This document shows positions 11,564 through 25,025 of a DNA stretch of 64,000 nucleotides, one piece after another. The DNA is from Casuarina equisetifolia. Lineage: Eukaryota > Streptophyta > Magnoliopsida > Fagales > Casuarinaceae. The DNA lies in the NCBI GenBank assembly GCA_028551475.1, contig CM052356.1, positions 23,525,884 through 23,589,883 on the forward strand, written 5' to 3'. Below the pieces are notes generated by a model. That model was not told where the DNA came from. It searched no databases and saw only the letters and a list, made by a program, of their open reading frames with translations. A program made the translations under genes and the position numbers. The first letter of the stretch is position 1, and each line of letters starts with the position of its first letter.

Positions 11564-14500
11564 ATACCTGATCAACAGTTCGAATATCAGGAGAAAGACC
11601 ACCATGGACACAAAGCACCTGGTATAAGAAAAGCAAATAACCATGAGTTAACCATGCATGGATACAGACTTCAAAAACAATATTCATTTTAGGGATCCTA
11701 ACATATCTTGACATATGTTTTTACATTTATCAATATAAGACAGACACAAATGCAAAGAGAGAAAGAGGGAGATTGATTTACAGTTCCATCAATAATTGCC
11801 GAGAGTGTTAGATAGTCAAAAACATCTGTACAATAGCGCCATGCATTAGCATTTCCATACTTCCTTTGGCACTCATCGTAGAAACCATATACCTAGCAAA
11901 GTTCACAAATTTAACATCACATATATTAGACCAACAATATCCTCATAAATATAATCCAAAAGTCTTACCATGAGAAATGCAAAATGCCATTCCTATAATG
12001 AGAAATTCTTGAGATGGGATCGAAAGAACTCATTAGCCAATTACCCATTTAGTTGGTGAAGCTCTTAACACCAGTGTTTTGATTATCCAAATGAAAACAG
12101 CACACTCACCATGTTTGAAGCAATCGATAAATATCCACTAACTAGGACTAGATTGATTATAAATCGCCAAAAAAAAAAAAAAACAAACAAACAGCAACAA
12201 ATACCCAGAAAACCAATTACTTTGATGCCAAAACTGGAAGAGGGAGAAAAAGAAATTGCTTATGCATTAAACTCTTGTGTATCAATTTGACTAATGTTGC
12301 ATGGGACAATAGCAAATGCGTCAATGAGATTGGGAGATACCTTGAGAAGAATCTTAAGTTGTACCATCTTCCAAAAAGATTTATCAAGCATAAACTTCAT
12401 AATGAATGAGAAGAAAACATCTGTGTATTTACTCTATAAACTATCAGAAATCCAATCATAAGAATTAAAAGTTAGCACTTATTTTACATATTTCCCAAGC
12501 TTATAATTCCTCTTGACTACAATCATTTATTATGAAAGAAAAACCAACACATTTACTCAACATAAATCAATAACATCAACAAAATACATCACAAAATCAA
12601 AATCAAACCACCAGAAGGGATAAAAATAAATTTAAAACATACACCAAATAAGGTCTTAAGTAATTGACGGTTCATTCACTTCAGCAGCACAACTATCAGA
12701 AAAGAGATTAAATGTAGCCAGTCCAAAGCACACCTGTGTTAGCTGCCGGCTTTCATGGTTTCCACGCAAAAGGGTAATATTTGCTGGGTATCTGTGAGCA
12801 AAAAGAAGCACCAAATTGATTAAAGGACAAATCATATTATTTCAAGAAGGCATTGATATCAAAAAGAAGCTAGGGTACAGACAAAAAGAAAGAGTCCAGT
12901 CCTTTCCAATTAAGAAAGAATCAACGTGAGATATCAACCCAAAAAAGATCACTACTCCATAAGCAAACGGTTAGGCAGCCAATATCCCCTCTGATAAAGG
13001 CTAATAGTTTCAGATATTATGGAGATCTTTAAGCCCCAGAGGCAGAAATGTCAAGACATTACCAATCAAAAACATAAAAAAATACCCAAAGTGCTACCCA
13101 TCTCTCTCACAACAGTTTGATAGGTGCAGCAATCCCTTAGAAATAAGTCATTGGAGCTGAGGCTAAGCATATATTTAACACAAATGCATAAATAGATAAC
13201 ATACCTAGCTTTAAGAAGCAAAAGGATGGTGAAAACTTCAAGACTATTGTAACCCCGATCAACAAAATCCCCCTGCCAAGAATTTAGAAACCTACCTTTA
13301 GTACCCCATATGAGCAAACGACATCAGATGGTACAGTAACATGTCAGACCAATTTCCAAAAAAAAAAGTCAAATCATACCATGAATATGTAATTTGTCTC
13401 TGGCACATGACCCCCTGTCTGGAAAAGTTTCATTAGATCATGAAACTGGCCATGAATATCACCGCATACAGTGACAGGACTATTGACAGGCTGTACATTG
13501 GACTCCTCAATGAGGATCTCTTTAACCTGTGAAACATTACCACAATGGATAAGAATGTTACTCACAATGAACGTCTTTCAGAGTTGGCAACCTCCGGAAT
13601 AACTTGGGAAAGAGAAAACACGCCTTCTTATTGCTTGACCATTAGCATTTCATTAGATAACATTATTATGGCTAGGAAAACCTACACAATTAGATGAATT
13701 TTAGTGTTTGGTACCTTAAACCATAAAAAATGTTCTAATAATATGGAAAGGTGGTGCCTGCTTGGTTCATTAAATTTACTGCAAGTCCATGCATGCTTAT
13801 GCACATAGTCGCAGTCTCGTGCACATGTGAACAGACTGACATACTGTATGGCTAATATTTAAACAGGTATAACCACAAACTAACATGACCAGAAAACTAT
13901 AAATATAGACATGACCAATTTTCTGGACAAATGCTTCGCAGCTTTGAGAAAATACAAAACAATGCATTACGCATAGAGACTTCAGAGTTGAAAATGTCAT
14001 TGCTCTATCCTATCACTGAAACCTCACGTCATCCAAAAAATTATATGATTCAAAATAAAGTCCATTCCAAAAATTGTGAAAGCAATCAAAATTACTATAA
14101 GAGGTCAAGCAGGTCTCTTGCTGAAAAAAATGCACTTCCATACCCTTTTAAGGCAAGGCAACAGACGTCACTTATTAGGGAGATTTATTTTCTGCCCCGA
14201 GGGTTTACCATGAAGCCACTTTATCTTTCTTTTTTCAACCCACATATCTCAAATTGCTCAGGATTTTGGTGTTGAATAACATACGAAACAGCAATTCCCC
14301 AAGGGAATAAATAACCAGACAGAGATTAAGGAGATAATCTTACATCTATAGCATAAGACGTGGCCAGATATTACGGTGGACGGTCAATACGTCAACAATT
14401 CAAAAAACAGAATCAGTGCGATTCTACAATCCAGTCACCACAAAGCATATTCCCGTGATGGTATGTTTGAATTTGGACTGCAAGAGTCAAGTATTTCTGG

Positions 14501-14974
14501 CCAATTTTCAAAAAAAAATTCGAGGGCACTGCACAGAGGAATGCTGCTGGAAGCTTCACGCAAGGCTAACAACATGATTTGCAAAATTACCTTCTTAAAA
14601 ATCGTGAAAAAAACAGAAACGAAAAATAAATCAAACATCCATTCCCCTTTTTCTCCATGAAACTATTTCTCAGCAACCAAAGATGTCGTGAGGATTTCAA
14701 TTCACAACCTCGGAATAGAATACGAGCAAATAGAGGAGAAAGACCGAGTCCTTTCCAGCCCGAAGTGAGGCAAGAGGGAACATAAACCCTAGTAAGATGT
14801 CAAAATACTGACAGAACGCGCGCAAATACTCGAGGAAGAGAGATCGATGTATCTAGAAAACGAAACCCTAGATTTCGTGGAGGAAATACGCACGTATTCG
14901 CAGAGGAGTTGAAGCTCATCTTCCAACAGATGCTGACCCTCCTTCACCTTCGAGATCCACTGATCTAAATCCAT
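8933..14974 (-). CDS. FyPP: FyPP, catalytic subunit of protein phosphatase 6
   Basis: PPP-family Ser/Thr phosphatase of the PP6 type. In Arabidopsis the FyPP proteins bind phytochrome and work with PP2A-A and SAL subunits in auxin (PIN) and ABA signalling. Exons (minus strand): 14974-14894, 13526-13380, 13272-13205, 12791-12734, 11892-11782, 11618-11568, 10401-10258, 10186-10091, 10007-9936, 9016-8933. They total 912 nt, 303 aa, the usual length. Metal and catalytic motifs are complete: GDIHG, GDFVDRG, RGNHESR, HGGLSP, and [12 protein letters not shown] near the end. The C-terminal PYFL is the methylated tail typical of PP2A-like enzymes. The start is ATG at 14974 ([14 protein letters not shown]). 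An upstream in-frame TTG would add two residues but is not a plausible start. Six of the nine introns are phase 0 with AG|GT-like junctions. The gene looks intact and highly conserved. Confidence 0.97.
10865..10896. repeat. Homopolymer (C)20 followed by (A)10 in an FyPP intron
   Basis: Twenty C (10865-10884), then GC, then ten A, inside the intron between exons 6 and 7. Runs like this are hypermutable and error-prone in assembly. Confidence 0.9.
11521..11563. repeat. (AT)n(AG)n microsatellite beside the FyPP exon 6 donor
   Basis: About seven AT units followed by about fourteen AG units, imperfect at the end. On the minus strand this is a CT-rich run starting within 5 nt of the exon 6 splice donor (exon end 11568). 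Confidence 0.9.
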
Positions 14975-15778
14975 ATCCAATGCTCCCCTCTCCCCCTTCC
15001 TCCTCTTCTTTTACTGTTCCTCTCTCCCTCTCTCCCTCTCTTCCTTCAGCAAAGCAGCAAAAGCGATGGAAGGCGACAGCGAGAGAAGAGCCCAAGAGAA
15101 ACTGAGGAAATCTCAAAGGACGAAAAACGAACACACTGTCTATATTTGCGGCCTCCTTTTTCTTTTTCTTTTTTTTTTCCCAAACAAAGACAATAAATAA
15201 ATCGTCAAACGCTCAAATTGCATTTCTCAATCATCAGCCGCTATAATTTACTGTCCCCGGTCCATTGAGGCCACGTCTCAATTTATTTGGACTTACTTTA
15301 GGTTTTCAAAATTTACTCTCAATCAAAAAATTCACCCTTAATGATCAAAGTGTACATAATTTGAGCAAGAAGTATTTTTTTACAATGTTTGTTCTAATAA
15401 AGATCTTTGATTTTTTTTAATGAGGGTTGAGGTGGGAAATATCAAAGCAGTAATCTCCCTAAGTGTCATTAAATGAACTATTTGTTATTTTTTTGATAAA
15501 AACTATTTTCTTGCTGATAAAAAAATGTTTTCAGGAACCATCTAACCTTTCCTTGCTTTCTTGAGACTTCAAAAATAATATGCCAAAAACATTTGATTAG
15601 TGAAACACTTGGCCAAAGTCGAATTCAATTAGTTAGGTATAGAGAGTTTCTGTTTGACATTTACAAACTGATACAGAGGAGATCAGTAAAACCCGTATCG
15701 TTGTTAACCTCTACATCAGTATCGACACAAAGAGTGAGTAGCGGAATTGGTGTCCACTTTGCCGTTTACAAGCAATCA
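14975..15778. other. Intergenic: FyPP promoter and 5' UTR, DUF639 3' flank
   Basis: About 800 bp between two minus-strand genes. Next to the FyPP start is a purine-rich (GA)n leader on the minus strand (14985-15055), common in plant 5' UTRs. The rest is AT-rich with no recognisable gene. Confidence 0.55.
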
Positions 15779-18700
15779 TCATTTCCTTTTCTTTTTGTCG
15801 TCGACTTTGATGAGCTGCACGGGAGCTACTGGTATTCTAACCCACCATTCTTTAACCCGCCTTACCCACCTGTTACTGCTTTCTTTCCTGTATGGCATTT
15901 CCCTCGTGAAAGCCTCTAGGAACACTAGTAGAATAATGTACCTTACGGGAACGAATGCAAAGGCTGCAGCAACGACAACCAGCAAAAGGGCGACTTTGTC
16001 CGTAGCCTGAAAAGAGACAACACAAGACAAACACAAGTTTCAGACATAAATTTATATACATCTAAGTTGCTTTAAAGAAATACATGGTCATTAATGCTTT
16101 CCCCAATGACTTGATTTCAGTCTAGAGAAATTAATCTAAGTTGAAATGTCTGGATGAACATTTTGGTGTTTATTAAGGTCATGTTTCATGCAGATTACTT
16201 CTGGTAGTAACACTACCAACAGACAACCAAGCTTTATGCCTCATCGCATCCATACAGAATAGTGAGATTATGCCTGACAAGAGCATTCTCAAAGAGGGAG
16301 TTTCAAGAGCAACTTCTTATGTTAAAAGCCACGTGGGCACAACATATGGAAGTTGGAATATAAAGTCTTCACTCATGCACATGCCAATATGTAAATATTT
16401 ATAAGTTAAGGCTGAAAAGCAAAACGGAAAGATCATAGATATGAAGAATACAGATATGGATTTTCTTCTCTCCACTTTAAGGAAAAGAAAAAGAGAAGAA
16501 AGGCTAAGCTGGATGCAACTTTTCCTCTCATCTATAGGAATCTCTATTGCTGCAAAGAGGAAGACTATGCAATATACATACCTGTGGAAGTATACCAAAT
16601 AAGAGAGCTCTTAGCTTCAGGAGAATAATATTGCCAGCTTGAATTAGTGATTCAACTTGAGTTATGGCTTCTTGCAGTGTCAGAAGCTGCTCTACAGCAT
16701 TCCTATTGGGGGGAAGTGTTACTCTGAAGGTTTCTAATGGCTTCCCTTTGCCAAAATGCCTGTGCCAGAGCATATAAATTGCGCTTAACAGAAAAATGGC
16801 TGGCAACAGATAGCTGATCCAACCCCTGCATTTCACATACAAACACTTTTTTACACCGCTTTCTTTGCATAATTTATTGCTTAGGCTTCTAAATTTGAGA
16901 AATCAGGAAGCAAAAAGTTACTAGTTTACACGAAATTGACAGTCTAATTTGATGGAACGCAAATCTGCTGGCAAGGAAAAATATCAGTATGGAAACCAAA
17001 TACGCAAAGTTAAGGGACAAGCTACCTCACAGTAGTGTAGATAATCACCACAAGGAAAATTGTTGATTTATAAGGGTCTTCCCAGGAGACCAGAATTTGA
17101 AGACGGCTGGTCAATTCAATTACTGGAAATAGTAGTTCCTAAAAAAACAACAGAAACAATCGTGTCAATGATTAAAAGATGGAACCTTCATGTTCTAAGC
17201 ACTACAAATAGTCTCTCTAAGGAACCAGAGTCTTCAAGGAAATTAAAACCATAAGTGTATAATGGGATGCATGTTTTGTGCACTGTAAGTTTTCTTTACG
17301 AGTTATATTACATTCATGCAATATTCTCCACCCAAAGAGTGATGATAACATGAACAGTGCTCCCAGGACCTGTGGTACAGGCAAGACAGTTTTGATTGTT
17401 TTGGTTGAGTGGAAGTGCCAAAAGACTTATTGCCTAAGCAAATCGAATTTATCAGAACTAACCTTATATCTCTCTTGCTTCATATTTTTGAGAAGGATAA
17501 GGAGATAAGAGTTACATTGGGGAAAGCCTAATTGAATATAAACACAACTAACCTTCATCACTGCCATATTTGTGCCAAGTCCTTCCACCTTCACTTGATC
17601 AACAGTTGCCTGAGCAGCTTCAGCCTTCCCAGTGTCTGATATTGATTGTTTAACTGCCAATTCCAAGGGATTTGTCTCACCAACAAAAACTTCTCCAACT
17701 ATTATCACTTCCCCATCTAGATTTGCCTCTTTTAGTAATACAAAACCAAGTTGACTGAGAGTCAGAAGTGAAACTGGGGACAATGTTAGCGGCTTCTTTC
17801 CTGGTGATAGTGTTGACTGCATTTTCGCATATGCAATCCCATCATCATCATGTTGGGTGGCACCAACGTCCAGTAGTGCCAAGCGACTTGACAAAGTCTC
17901 GAGAATTGCATCTCCCCTTGGTAGACTTTCAGCCAGGTTGAAAGCGAGTAAGCTTTTGTAATGGGATGAGAAGAAATGGAAAGCTTCTCTAACTGCATGG
18001 TATCGGAATATGCCAAGAATAGCCTTTGCTAGTACTTCTGACTTCTGAATCTCTTCAAGGTTGCGTTTCCTACTAAACCTGTGTGCACGCAGGATCTCAA
18101 GACATATATCCAACCAATAGTCACGGCGGGAATTGCCCTTAAATTCAGGAAACTCCAAATAAACAGGCTCTGTTCTGTAATAGATTTGTTAAAGGAAAAC
18201 AAAGAGTCAAAAAAAGTGCAGTTCAGAACAAGCTACTAATTTACAAGTTGCACAGTATGTCTAAAATAACGTACACAGATGTCGACTTATACATCACAGC
18301 TTTATCAAAAAGACGAGCACCCAACGGTCCAGTCATTTCAGGTTTTATGACCTGCTTCATATCTGTAGCCAGATCATACCTAACTGCTTTATCATATGTA
18401 CCAACTCCCAATGGCTCAAAGTACAGAGCATAGTTGGTCAGTGTCAATCGCCCTGCACAAAGAGAAAATTAATGGATAGAACTGTTCAGAGATGAAAAAT
18501 ATTTATCATTTTTTCAGCTAAGTTCATGACCTGTACCCGTCCGTGGCAGCATAGGGCAGACACAAAAATGTATTCAATATCAGCATTAAATTTTCAATAA
18601 CTACACAATTTAAGACAATGGGGCCAAGTAATCCAAGGTTTCATGACTACGAGGTGCTTTTAGAAAGTCTTTGAGGACAACCTGGATAGCTAATTTTAAG

Positions 18701-21555
18701 ACAAGATCACTTTGTATTGGTTCTCTAAGCACAGGATTTTATCACTGCTGATATACCTAGGATATAGCCCAAGGGAGGTCTCTGCTGCATCATAATGTGG
18801 TATCTTCTGCTTTCTAAGAAGTTTTGTTCTACAAATCTCTACCTAGGCTATGGCCAACTTTTTTCTTGTTTTTCAATCAAAAAATATAATTTAAAAATAA
18901 AAATAAAAGATAAAAGAAGGAAGAAAGACAAAAAGGCTATTCTTTTTTTGAGTGAGGAGAAGACCCACTACGAGCCTAAGCCACCAGAATTGTTGCTTAA
19001 CACCTATGATGAGAGTGCTATTTAAGAACTCTTGTTTCTGCCCTAGTTGAGGAGGTCTAAATCCTCTAAAGAGGAGATTCTGATGTCTCTCTACAAGAAG
19101 TCAACATTTTGAATATGTTTTATGTCCCATTAGCAACCGCATGCATGTGTATTGACTGCACATGCCCCCATGCCGATTAATGCACCATTGACACAAGTGA
19201 GTTGGCCCGTCCATGCTTTCAAATTCAAGGCAAAGGGCGCATCTCTCTTATTTTCATTCTTCTTCTCCCCCAACAAGTATATTATCTCTCAATTTATTTG
19301 ATGAGATGCCTCTTGGGACTAACCAAGAACACTAAATTGTTGGTGAAAAATCCTATTTATGTCTATGGCTTATGGTTCTGGATCAACATTGGAAGGCTAA
19401 GTTGATTCCAACCTCAGGAATATAATGACTCACCAGGCCACGCAGAGATTCCAATATGCTGCAGAACTGGCTGGGTGGGAACTGCCCCATCAACATCAAT
19501 GACAATCTCCCCCTCAAGAAGCTGCAGATTTCGAATTGCAGGGGTCGCCGCACTTTTTGCAGCCTTAATGATTCTGCAGGAGTTTTGTGATATACAATTC
19601 CAAACAGTATGTGAAGTCAACAAATTAAATGAAACACAAAAATGGAAGAAGAAACTGTCAATGACATTCAATATCCCCTATTTCTCTATCATTTCCATGG
19701 GTTATACAAGACCTACCTTCCATCTATAAGGGAGAAACAATTATCTCACATCATAAAAGAATCTAGTCATTTACCCATTTTGCCTACTTTTGCTATTTCT
19801 TCTGGAAATTAAATAGCTTCTCATCCTACCACATGCATAGATGGCACCTCGATATACATAGGTCATGAAAATTGGAAAGAAAGAAAATTCTATCTCAATG
19901 CGATTGCTATGGGACTCTCACAACGAGAAGTTTCTGGAAATTTTGAAGACACATTGGCCATATCTGGCATACTAAAAAAGTTGAAGAACAGTCTAGATAA
20001 CATCGGGAACTTGATTTCACCATTTAATGGCTTAATATTACTCAAGAAGCAGAGCATACTTCTCAAGGCTTCGAATGTATTTGTCATATACAAGGAAATG
20101 TAGCCGATCGCCTGAAGATCTTGTTAGTGCGTCAAAAAGATTGTGGACTGTAATAATATCTGCAACAGCAGCACAAACAGGAGCAATTCGAGCAAAAGCC
20201 TTTCGACCAACAGTTTTCTTGTTGTCAACCTGACGTAGAGAACAAAAGAATGTGGAAAACCACACACGTCATTGCATGAAATCTAGAAACATTCAGAGAG
20301 AGCAACAAGGACATTGATGAAGGGAAAAACCTGAACCGCCATAGTTGTTGAACTCAAATAGAATAGAGACCATCCATCCTCATGCTCGATTCCATGGTTA
20401 CTGTCGGAAGCAGCTTCCTACAGCAGAATAAAAGTTTAGGCAGGATTGTCAAGCTCCTATGAGCAGAAAATTTATCCCTCTTCTACAAGTTTTGCCACTA
20501 AAAATTAGGAAAAGGCACCTCTGAATAAAAACATTTGTATCTTACAAATATCAATAGATAACAACTATGAGCTATCTCACTTTATCTAGTGTTTCACTCT
20601 CAACACTCGGAGCTTCCCATGCAAGCATCATGTCAAACGTCAAACGACGGAATTCCTTCTCACTCAAAAAATCGGGACGTCTAATCAACCGATGAAGTGC
20701 TTGATAAGAGCAAAATTCCAAAAGATTCCTAGCATAAGTCAAAAGTTCCTTAGCGCTCTCAGGTAGCTCTGTCTCGAAACAATGCTGCAATTCTTCAGTG
20801 GGGACTTGAAGGATCCTACAACATAGTTAAATATATCCAAGGACAAGAAATTGCCGTGAGAAGAATTAGCTATAGAAGTTCTGGAGAACTGTATCATTTA
20901 TTAAACCCACTTTATTTATTTGATTATGTATTTATTTCCATTTTGGGCGTCCATGGCTTTCACTGAGGCATTTTAAGATAAAATCCACTATAATAGGAAG
21001 ACAAAAAAATAAAGGGAAACCCTATCCATGTCTGCTTAAGAGAGCTTCTCCGGGAATGTGATCACTCTCTCTTGTTACGTTCTTTATCAATCAACCTTAA
21101 GACTAACCAGAAAGATATGGTTAATGTAACAAACATACGAATCTGAATTCTTAACACAGCATCAAGCAACAAAAACATTCAAGAAAACACACAAAATCGG
21201 TTGATCAACTTTGGATTCAAGAAAGAATCAAGTGTCATAGAGCTTTCAATGCATAGCCCAAACTTTCGACTTTGATGAGTCCGGACCTCCGGAGAATAAT
21301 CATTTTAATGCTATTTTAATGGAAAATATAATGCAAAATCGAGAGATAGTGTGTGTAGTACTCGGAACAGCGAGAGACGACGGAATTGGCGAGAGGAGAA
21401 AGCTGAGGAATGGGCTTAGGAGAAGCGGCAGAAGACGAAGATGAAGACGATGACAATGATCCCGACGGTTTGCGATTGAATAGGGATTTCAGCGACCTCT
21501 GACGGTTTCTCGTGAAACTCTCCAACAATCCCACCTTCACATTCTCCATTCTCAT
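15779..21555 (-). CDS. DUF639 family protein
   Basis: Plant protein of unknown function carrying the DUF639 domain. Exons (minus strand): 21555-21362, 20815-20581, 20417-20331, 20229-20060, 19573-19434, 18452-18275, 18174-17553, 17138-17026, 16825-16582, 16006-15779. They total 1695 nt, 564 aa, all phases closing. It begins MRMENVKVGLLESF, followed by a Ser run. Family signatures include QPVLQHIGISAWPG, LTNYALYFEPLGVG, KQVIKPEMTGPLGARLFDKA and EPVYLEFPEFKGN. The C-terminus has hydrophobic, probably membrane-spanning segments at STIFLVVIIYTT, YLLPAIFLLSAIYMLW and LLLVVVAAAFAFVPV, and ends in a basic DDKKKRK tail, which may act as an ER-type retention signal. An intervening helix contains NRNAVEQLLTLQEAI. 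It corresponds closely to Arabidopsis At5g23390 as I remember it. No catalytic motif is visible and no function is assigned. Confidence 0.93.
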
Positions 21556-22520
21556 CCGTCCAACTTTCGCCCGCCCCGAAATCGTATAAAACCGTCCGCC
21601 ACTCTTAGGTTTTCTTCACACCTGCTACACAAAACCCAGCATACCCCTTTCGCTACACTCCCCGCTTTGATTTCTCATCAAGTTGATCTGCTTACAAATG
21701 GCGAACATGCCTTCCCAATGCAAACTTGAAATTTTGAATTTGGTTGGTCGCACCTCTACTGAGTCGTTTGTCAATCTGCACAAGGAATGCACCGATCTGC
21801 ATTTTAATATAAATACCATGGCGTAAAATATTCCCAAGAAAATGACAAAAGAAAGGAATTTACGTTTTCTAAGCGAAACTTCAGAAGCAATCCATCGTCG
21901 ACGTAACCTTCCGTGGTTGCGGTGCGTCCCAATCTTGGGGGAACAGGAAATGCGAAATGTTAAGAGGCGGGAATTGATAATAGCCGGTTGATGGACAAAC
22001 CAGTAGTTATGGGAGATTGTTCCCGTCAAATGTTCAAGTTATTGAGTCAATTTAAATTTGAGAATTGTCTATAAATAGGGGTTAAGAGATCACAAAAAGA
22101 ATTTTTTTTTAATTGTAAAATATTTATCATTGAGATTCTTATTGAAGCTTTCGCAATCAATTCTGCCTTCAATCTCATTTTTTGAGTTTTTTTACATGGT
22201 ATTAGGACAGATTCATTTCTAGGTTTTATGAGTACTCTTCTTTAGTATCGAAGGTCTATCCTCGTTCCTTCAATACTTTTTTATTGTTGTATTTTTTCAA
22301 GTCAAAATAAGATCTTTGCTCTCACTCATTTCTAATTCCTGTTTCCATTTGTCCAAAAGTAGTTTTCATATTATTCCACAACATTTTGAGTAAAAAAATG
22401 TACGTTCTTTTTTTTTAAAATATATATGGGTTATAGGTAATGTGTAGATACAAAAAATAAAAATAAAAAGATTCAAACTAGTTGCAAACAAGTATGTAAG
22501 GTGAAACTTCTTGGGTCTTA
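21556..22520. other. Intergenic: DUF639 promoter side, nothing further recognised
   Basis: Contains open frames on the minus strand (21625-22029) without family resemblance, and AT-rich sequence. The promoter and leader of the DUF639 gene must lie immediately above 21555. Confidence 0.45.
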
Positions 22521-22639
22521 GGGGATGGTGTCCTCTTAGCTTAATAGTAAGCTAAAAGGTCCCTAACCTACAACTCCAATAGGTTAGGGTTTGACACCTT
22601 CTCCCTTCCTATGTGCAGGCATTTAAGAAAAAAAAAAAG
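22521..22639 (+). mobile_element. Probable tRNA-derived SINE
   Basis: An internal RNA polymerase III promoter can be read: an A-box-like TAGCTTAATAGT at 22537-22548 inside a D-arm-like inverted repeat (AGCTTAATAGTAAGCT), and a B-box GGTTTGACACC at 22588-22598. The unit ends in an A-rich tail (22625-22638). The 5' and 3' ends do not pair as an acceptor stem, so it is not a functional tRNA gene. Imperfect flanks (GTAAGGTGAAA before, ATAAGGTAAAG after) could be an eroded target-site duplication. Family unknown. Confidence 0.6.
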
Positions 22640-25025
22640 TGTATAAGGTAAAGAACGGAATAGATGAAATGATGAAATGATAAAATGTATAATTGGTCTA
22701 AGAAGGACAATTACATGGATGTAATAGATTTATACTTTTTCTCATATGATAGAAATTGTGACAATATGTATTTGCACTTGCTTCGATCAAAGGCTAGAAT
22801 TTTTATCAAATGAGCAATAATAGTCATTTAAGTAAGGAAGTGTGTCTATATACATATTCCTCCAATATATGTGAATCATTGCCCAAGAAAGGCATGTAAA
22901 CTAGAGAAAATTCTTTATACTACTTGAAATAGGAATTGAGACAATGAAATGACCTCTTGAGTTTTGATTTAACGCAACCTTCATCAATTAAAGCATGATT
23001 ACTAATTATTCACAAAGGAATTTAGAAATATATATATATATATATGGCACTCTTTTTGACTCATATAAACAATATCTTAATTATTATAAAGGACAAGAAC
23101 ACAATTGAAGAACTATAGAACTTTAATCGAAATTCTACATGAATGATTGAGAAGAATCAAAGCTGTTATTGATGACAGAAAAATCATTCACATAATGGAA
23201 TATATTTAAATCAACAAAAATATGCCCTGGAATTAGCATCAAACGTTGAACTTTCGAGGTCAAAATTGCAAATTATTCCCTTGAAGCATGATTTGGAATT
23301 TAAAGGCGACGGAAGGTAATAAATAGAAAGGATATAGAAGATAAGCTATTGGATTGTACAACACGTTATCAAAGACTCGGTAATAGAAGCTTAATATGTG
23401 GGATTCTTGAGGACTTAAAGTTGAATAAAATCGAAGTTGACACAAACAACATTCAGAAAGGGATTGTCTTGGAGGCAAAAAGCAGATTAAAAGAAAATCA
23501 AACAGAGCACATCTTCACTAAAGAACAGACAACGTGTATTCTTACAAGGACATTATGTAAGTTGGTGTAAGTTATAACATGATTATTTCTTAAGCAAGTT
23601 TGGTGTACTTGACATGTATAAACAATATATTGGAAAAAGACTAATAGAGTTAAATTGTTTTTCACTAACCAACGAAAACATATTGTTTAGAGTGAAACGG
23701 TGTTCTTTGTCACATGGAACGCATTCAACCCCGTTCTATTTGGCTGGTTAGAAATAGGAGGAAAACTTGTCAAAATTGTTGCAATGACACACGAATTGAT
23801 CAAAGTAGATTGATAAGCAAAGCAAGAACTATCGGAGATCATTTCCATTAAACATTTGAGTTGTGGTATTAACTTAAATTTGAGAAGTATTTGTAAACAG
23901 GGATAGCATTCGTGTGAAGATATCACAGAATCACCGAGAACTTCTTTTTCAAGTGCAAAACATTATGTAATGGGATGTTTTTGTATGTTTCGTGTAGTTG
24001 TAAGAGTAGGCTTCAGGGAGGCATGAGCCTTAGGTGTTCCCAGGTTGGGCAATGTTTTGTGGGCTGATGTTATTTTGTTGTTTAAGACAAGTCTAGTAAA
24101 CTGTGTTTATTTCTTGATTGATATTTTCTTTGTTTATGTGGTGAAATTTTAAAGAATTCCATTTTCTTTACACTTGTTTTGTAGATTCACCCAAATTTGC
24201 GGTCCTGTTTTTCAATGCATTGTGAAGAGACTGTCGTAACTTGATTGGCCTTTTGTATTTGCCGTTATGATTCCTCGGATTGTTCCTGGTTCTCAGGCTC
24301 TACTTTTCTCGCCTTGACCTCGTCTGAGATTTTGACACTCTTAGAGCCCGCCGCATGCCTTGTGCTATTTGGCTTCGACTGTTGCCGTAGACAATTTTGT
24401 TTCTGCTGATTGCTTTTTCTTACCGCACCGGTTGGCCCCAAAAAAGTCGAGTTTTTACTCTCGTTCCCCTGTTGAACATCATCAGAAAGATAGAAAAATA
24501 GAAAGAGCATACACGCTGCAGTTTGAGTTAACTAGTCTCTAAAATTATATCCTGTGGCACAAGTTGATATTGATTGGTATTTTCTTGGGTTGTTGCCATT
24601 GCGGGTCATTAAAAATCAATAGGATGCCCAGTTTGATGGAAACTTGGTTTAACTGTTAGAGAATTCAATCACCAAAAAGTTGTTTCCTACTTTTCTCTTT
24701 TCCCCGGGTGAATTCATTCGCACAAGCAAACAATTCTTGGCGTTGTCGATGAATAAAAGTCCAAGTAGCAAACGCAATGACAGAGGAAGACCACTTTTTT
24801 TTTTGGAGTTTTGCGATCCCCTTTTGGAACCTGCTTTGTGCTGAGTCACACCTGACTGGCTCCAAAACACTTCTTCTCCAGGAGTAAGCAAAATCTGGCA
24901 CGTTTCCTCCTACATACCCCGCGCACTTCGAGCACATCGTCTTTATTGTTGGTTCTCTTCGTCGGAGCTTTCGACATCTGCAATTCCCAGGTACCATTCA
25001 ATTTGGTCACACAAACACACTCACT
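22640..25025. other. Intergenic, promoter of the first DUF6817-like gene at its right end
   Basis: AT-rich, with short open frames on both strands that resemble no family I know. The minus-strand frames at 24265-24510 and 24649-24997 have near-consensus splice sites but unrecognised sequence. A short (TA)n run lies at 23030-23045. Confidence 0.45.

Noticed and set aside
14975..14980. Upstream start of FyPP two codons before the ATG
   Set aside because: The codon at 14980 is TTG; the ATG at 14974 gives the conserved MDLDQW start.
21625..22029. 134-codon minus-strand frame
   Set aside because: No similarity to known proteins; it lies in the DUF639 promoter region and lacks a conserved partner.
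22521..22620. Functional tRNA gene
   Set aside because: A-box and B-box are present but the ends cannot form an acceptor stem; a SINE fits better.
24265..24997. Minus-strand frames with near-consensus splice sites
   Set aside because: I could not join them into a protein with any known domain; composition alone is not enough.
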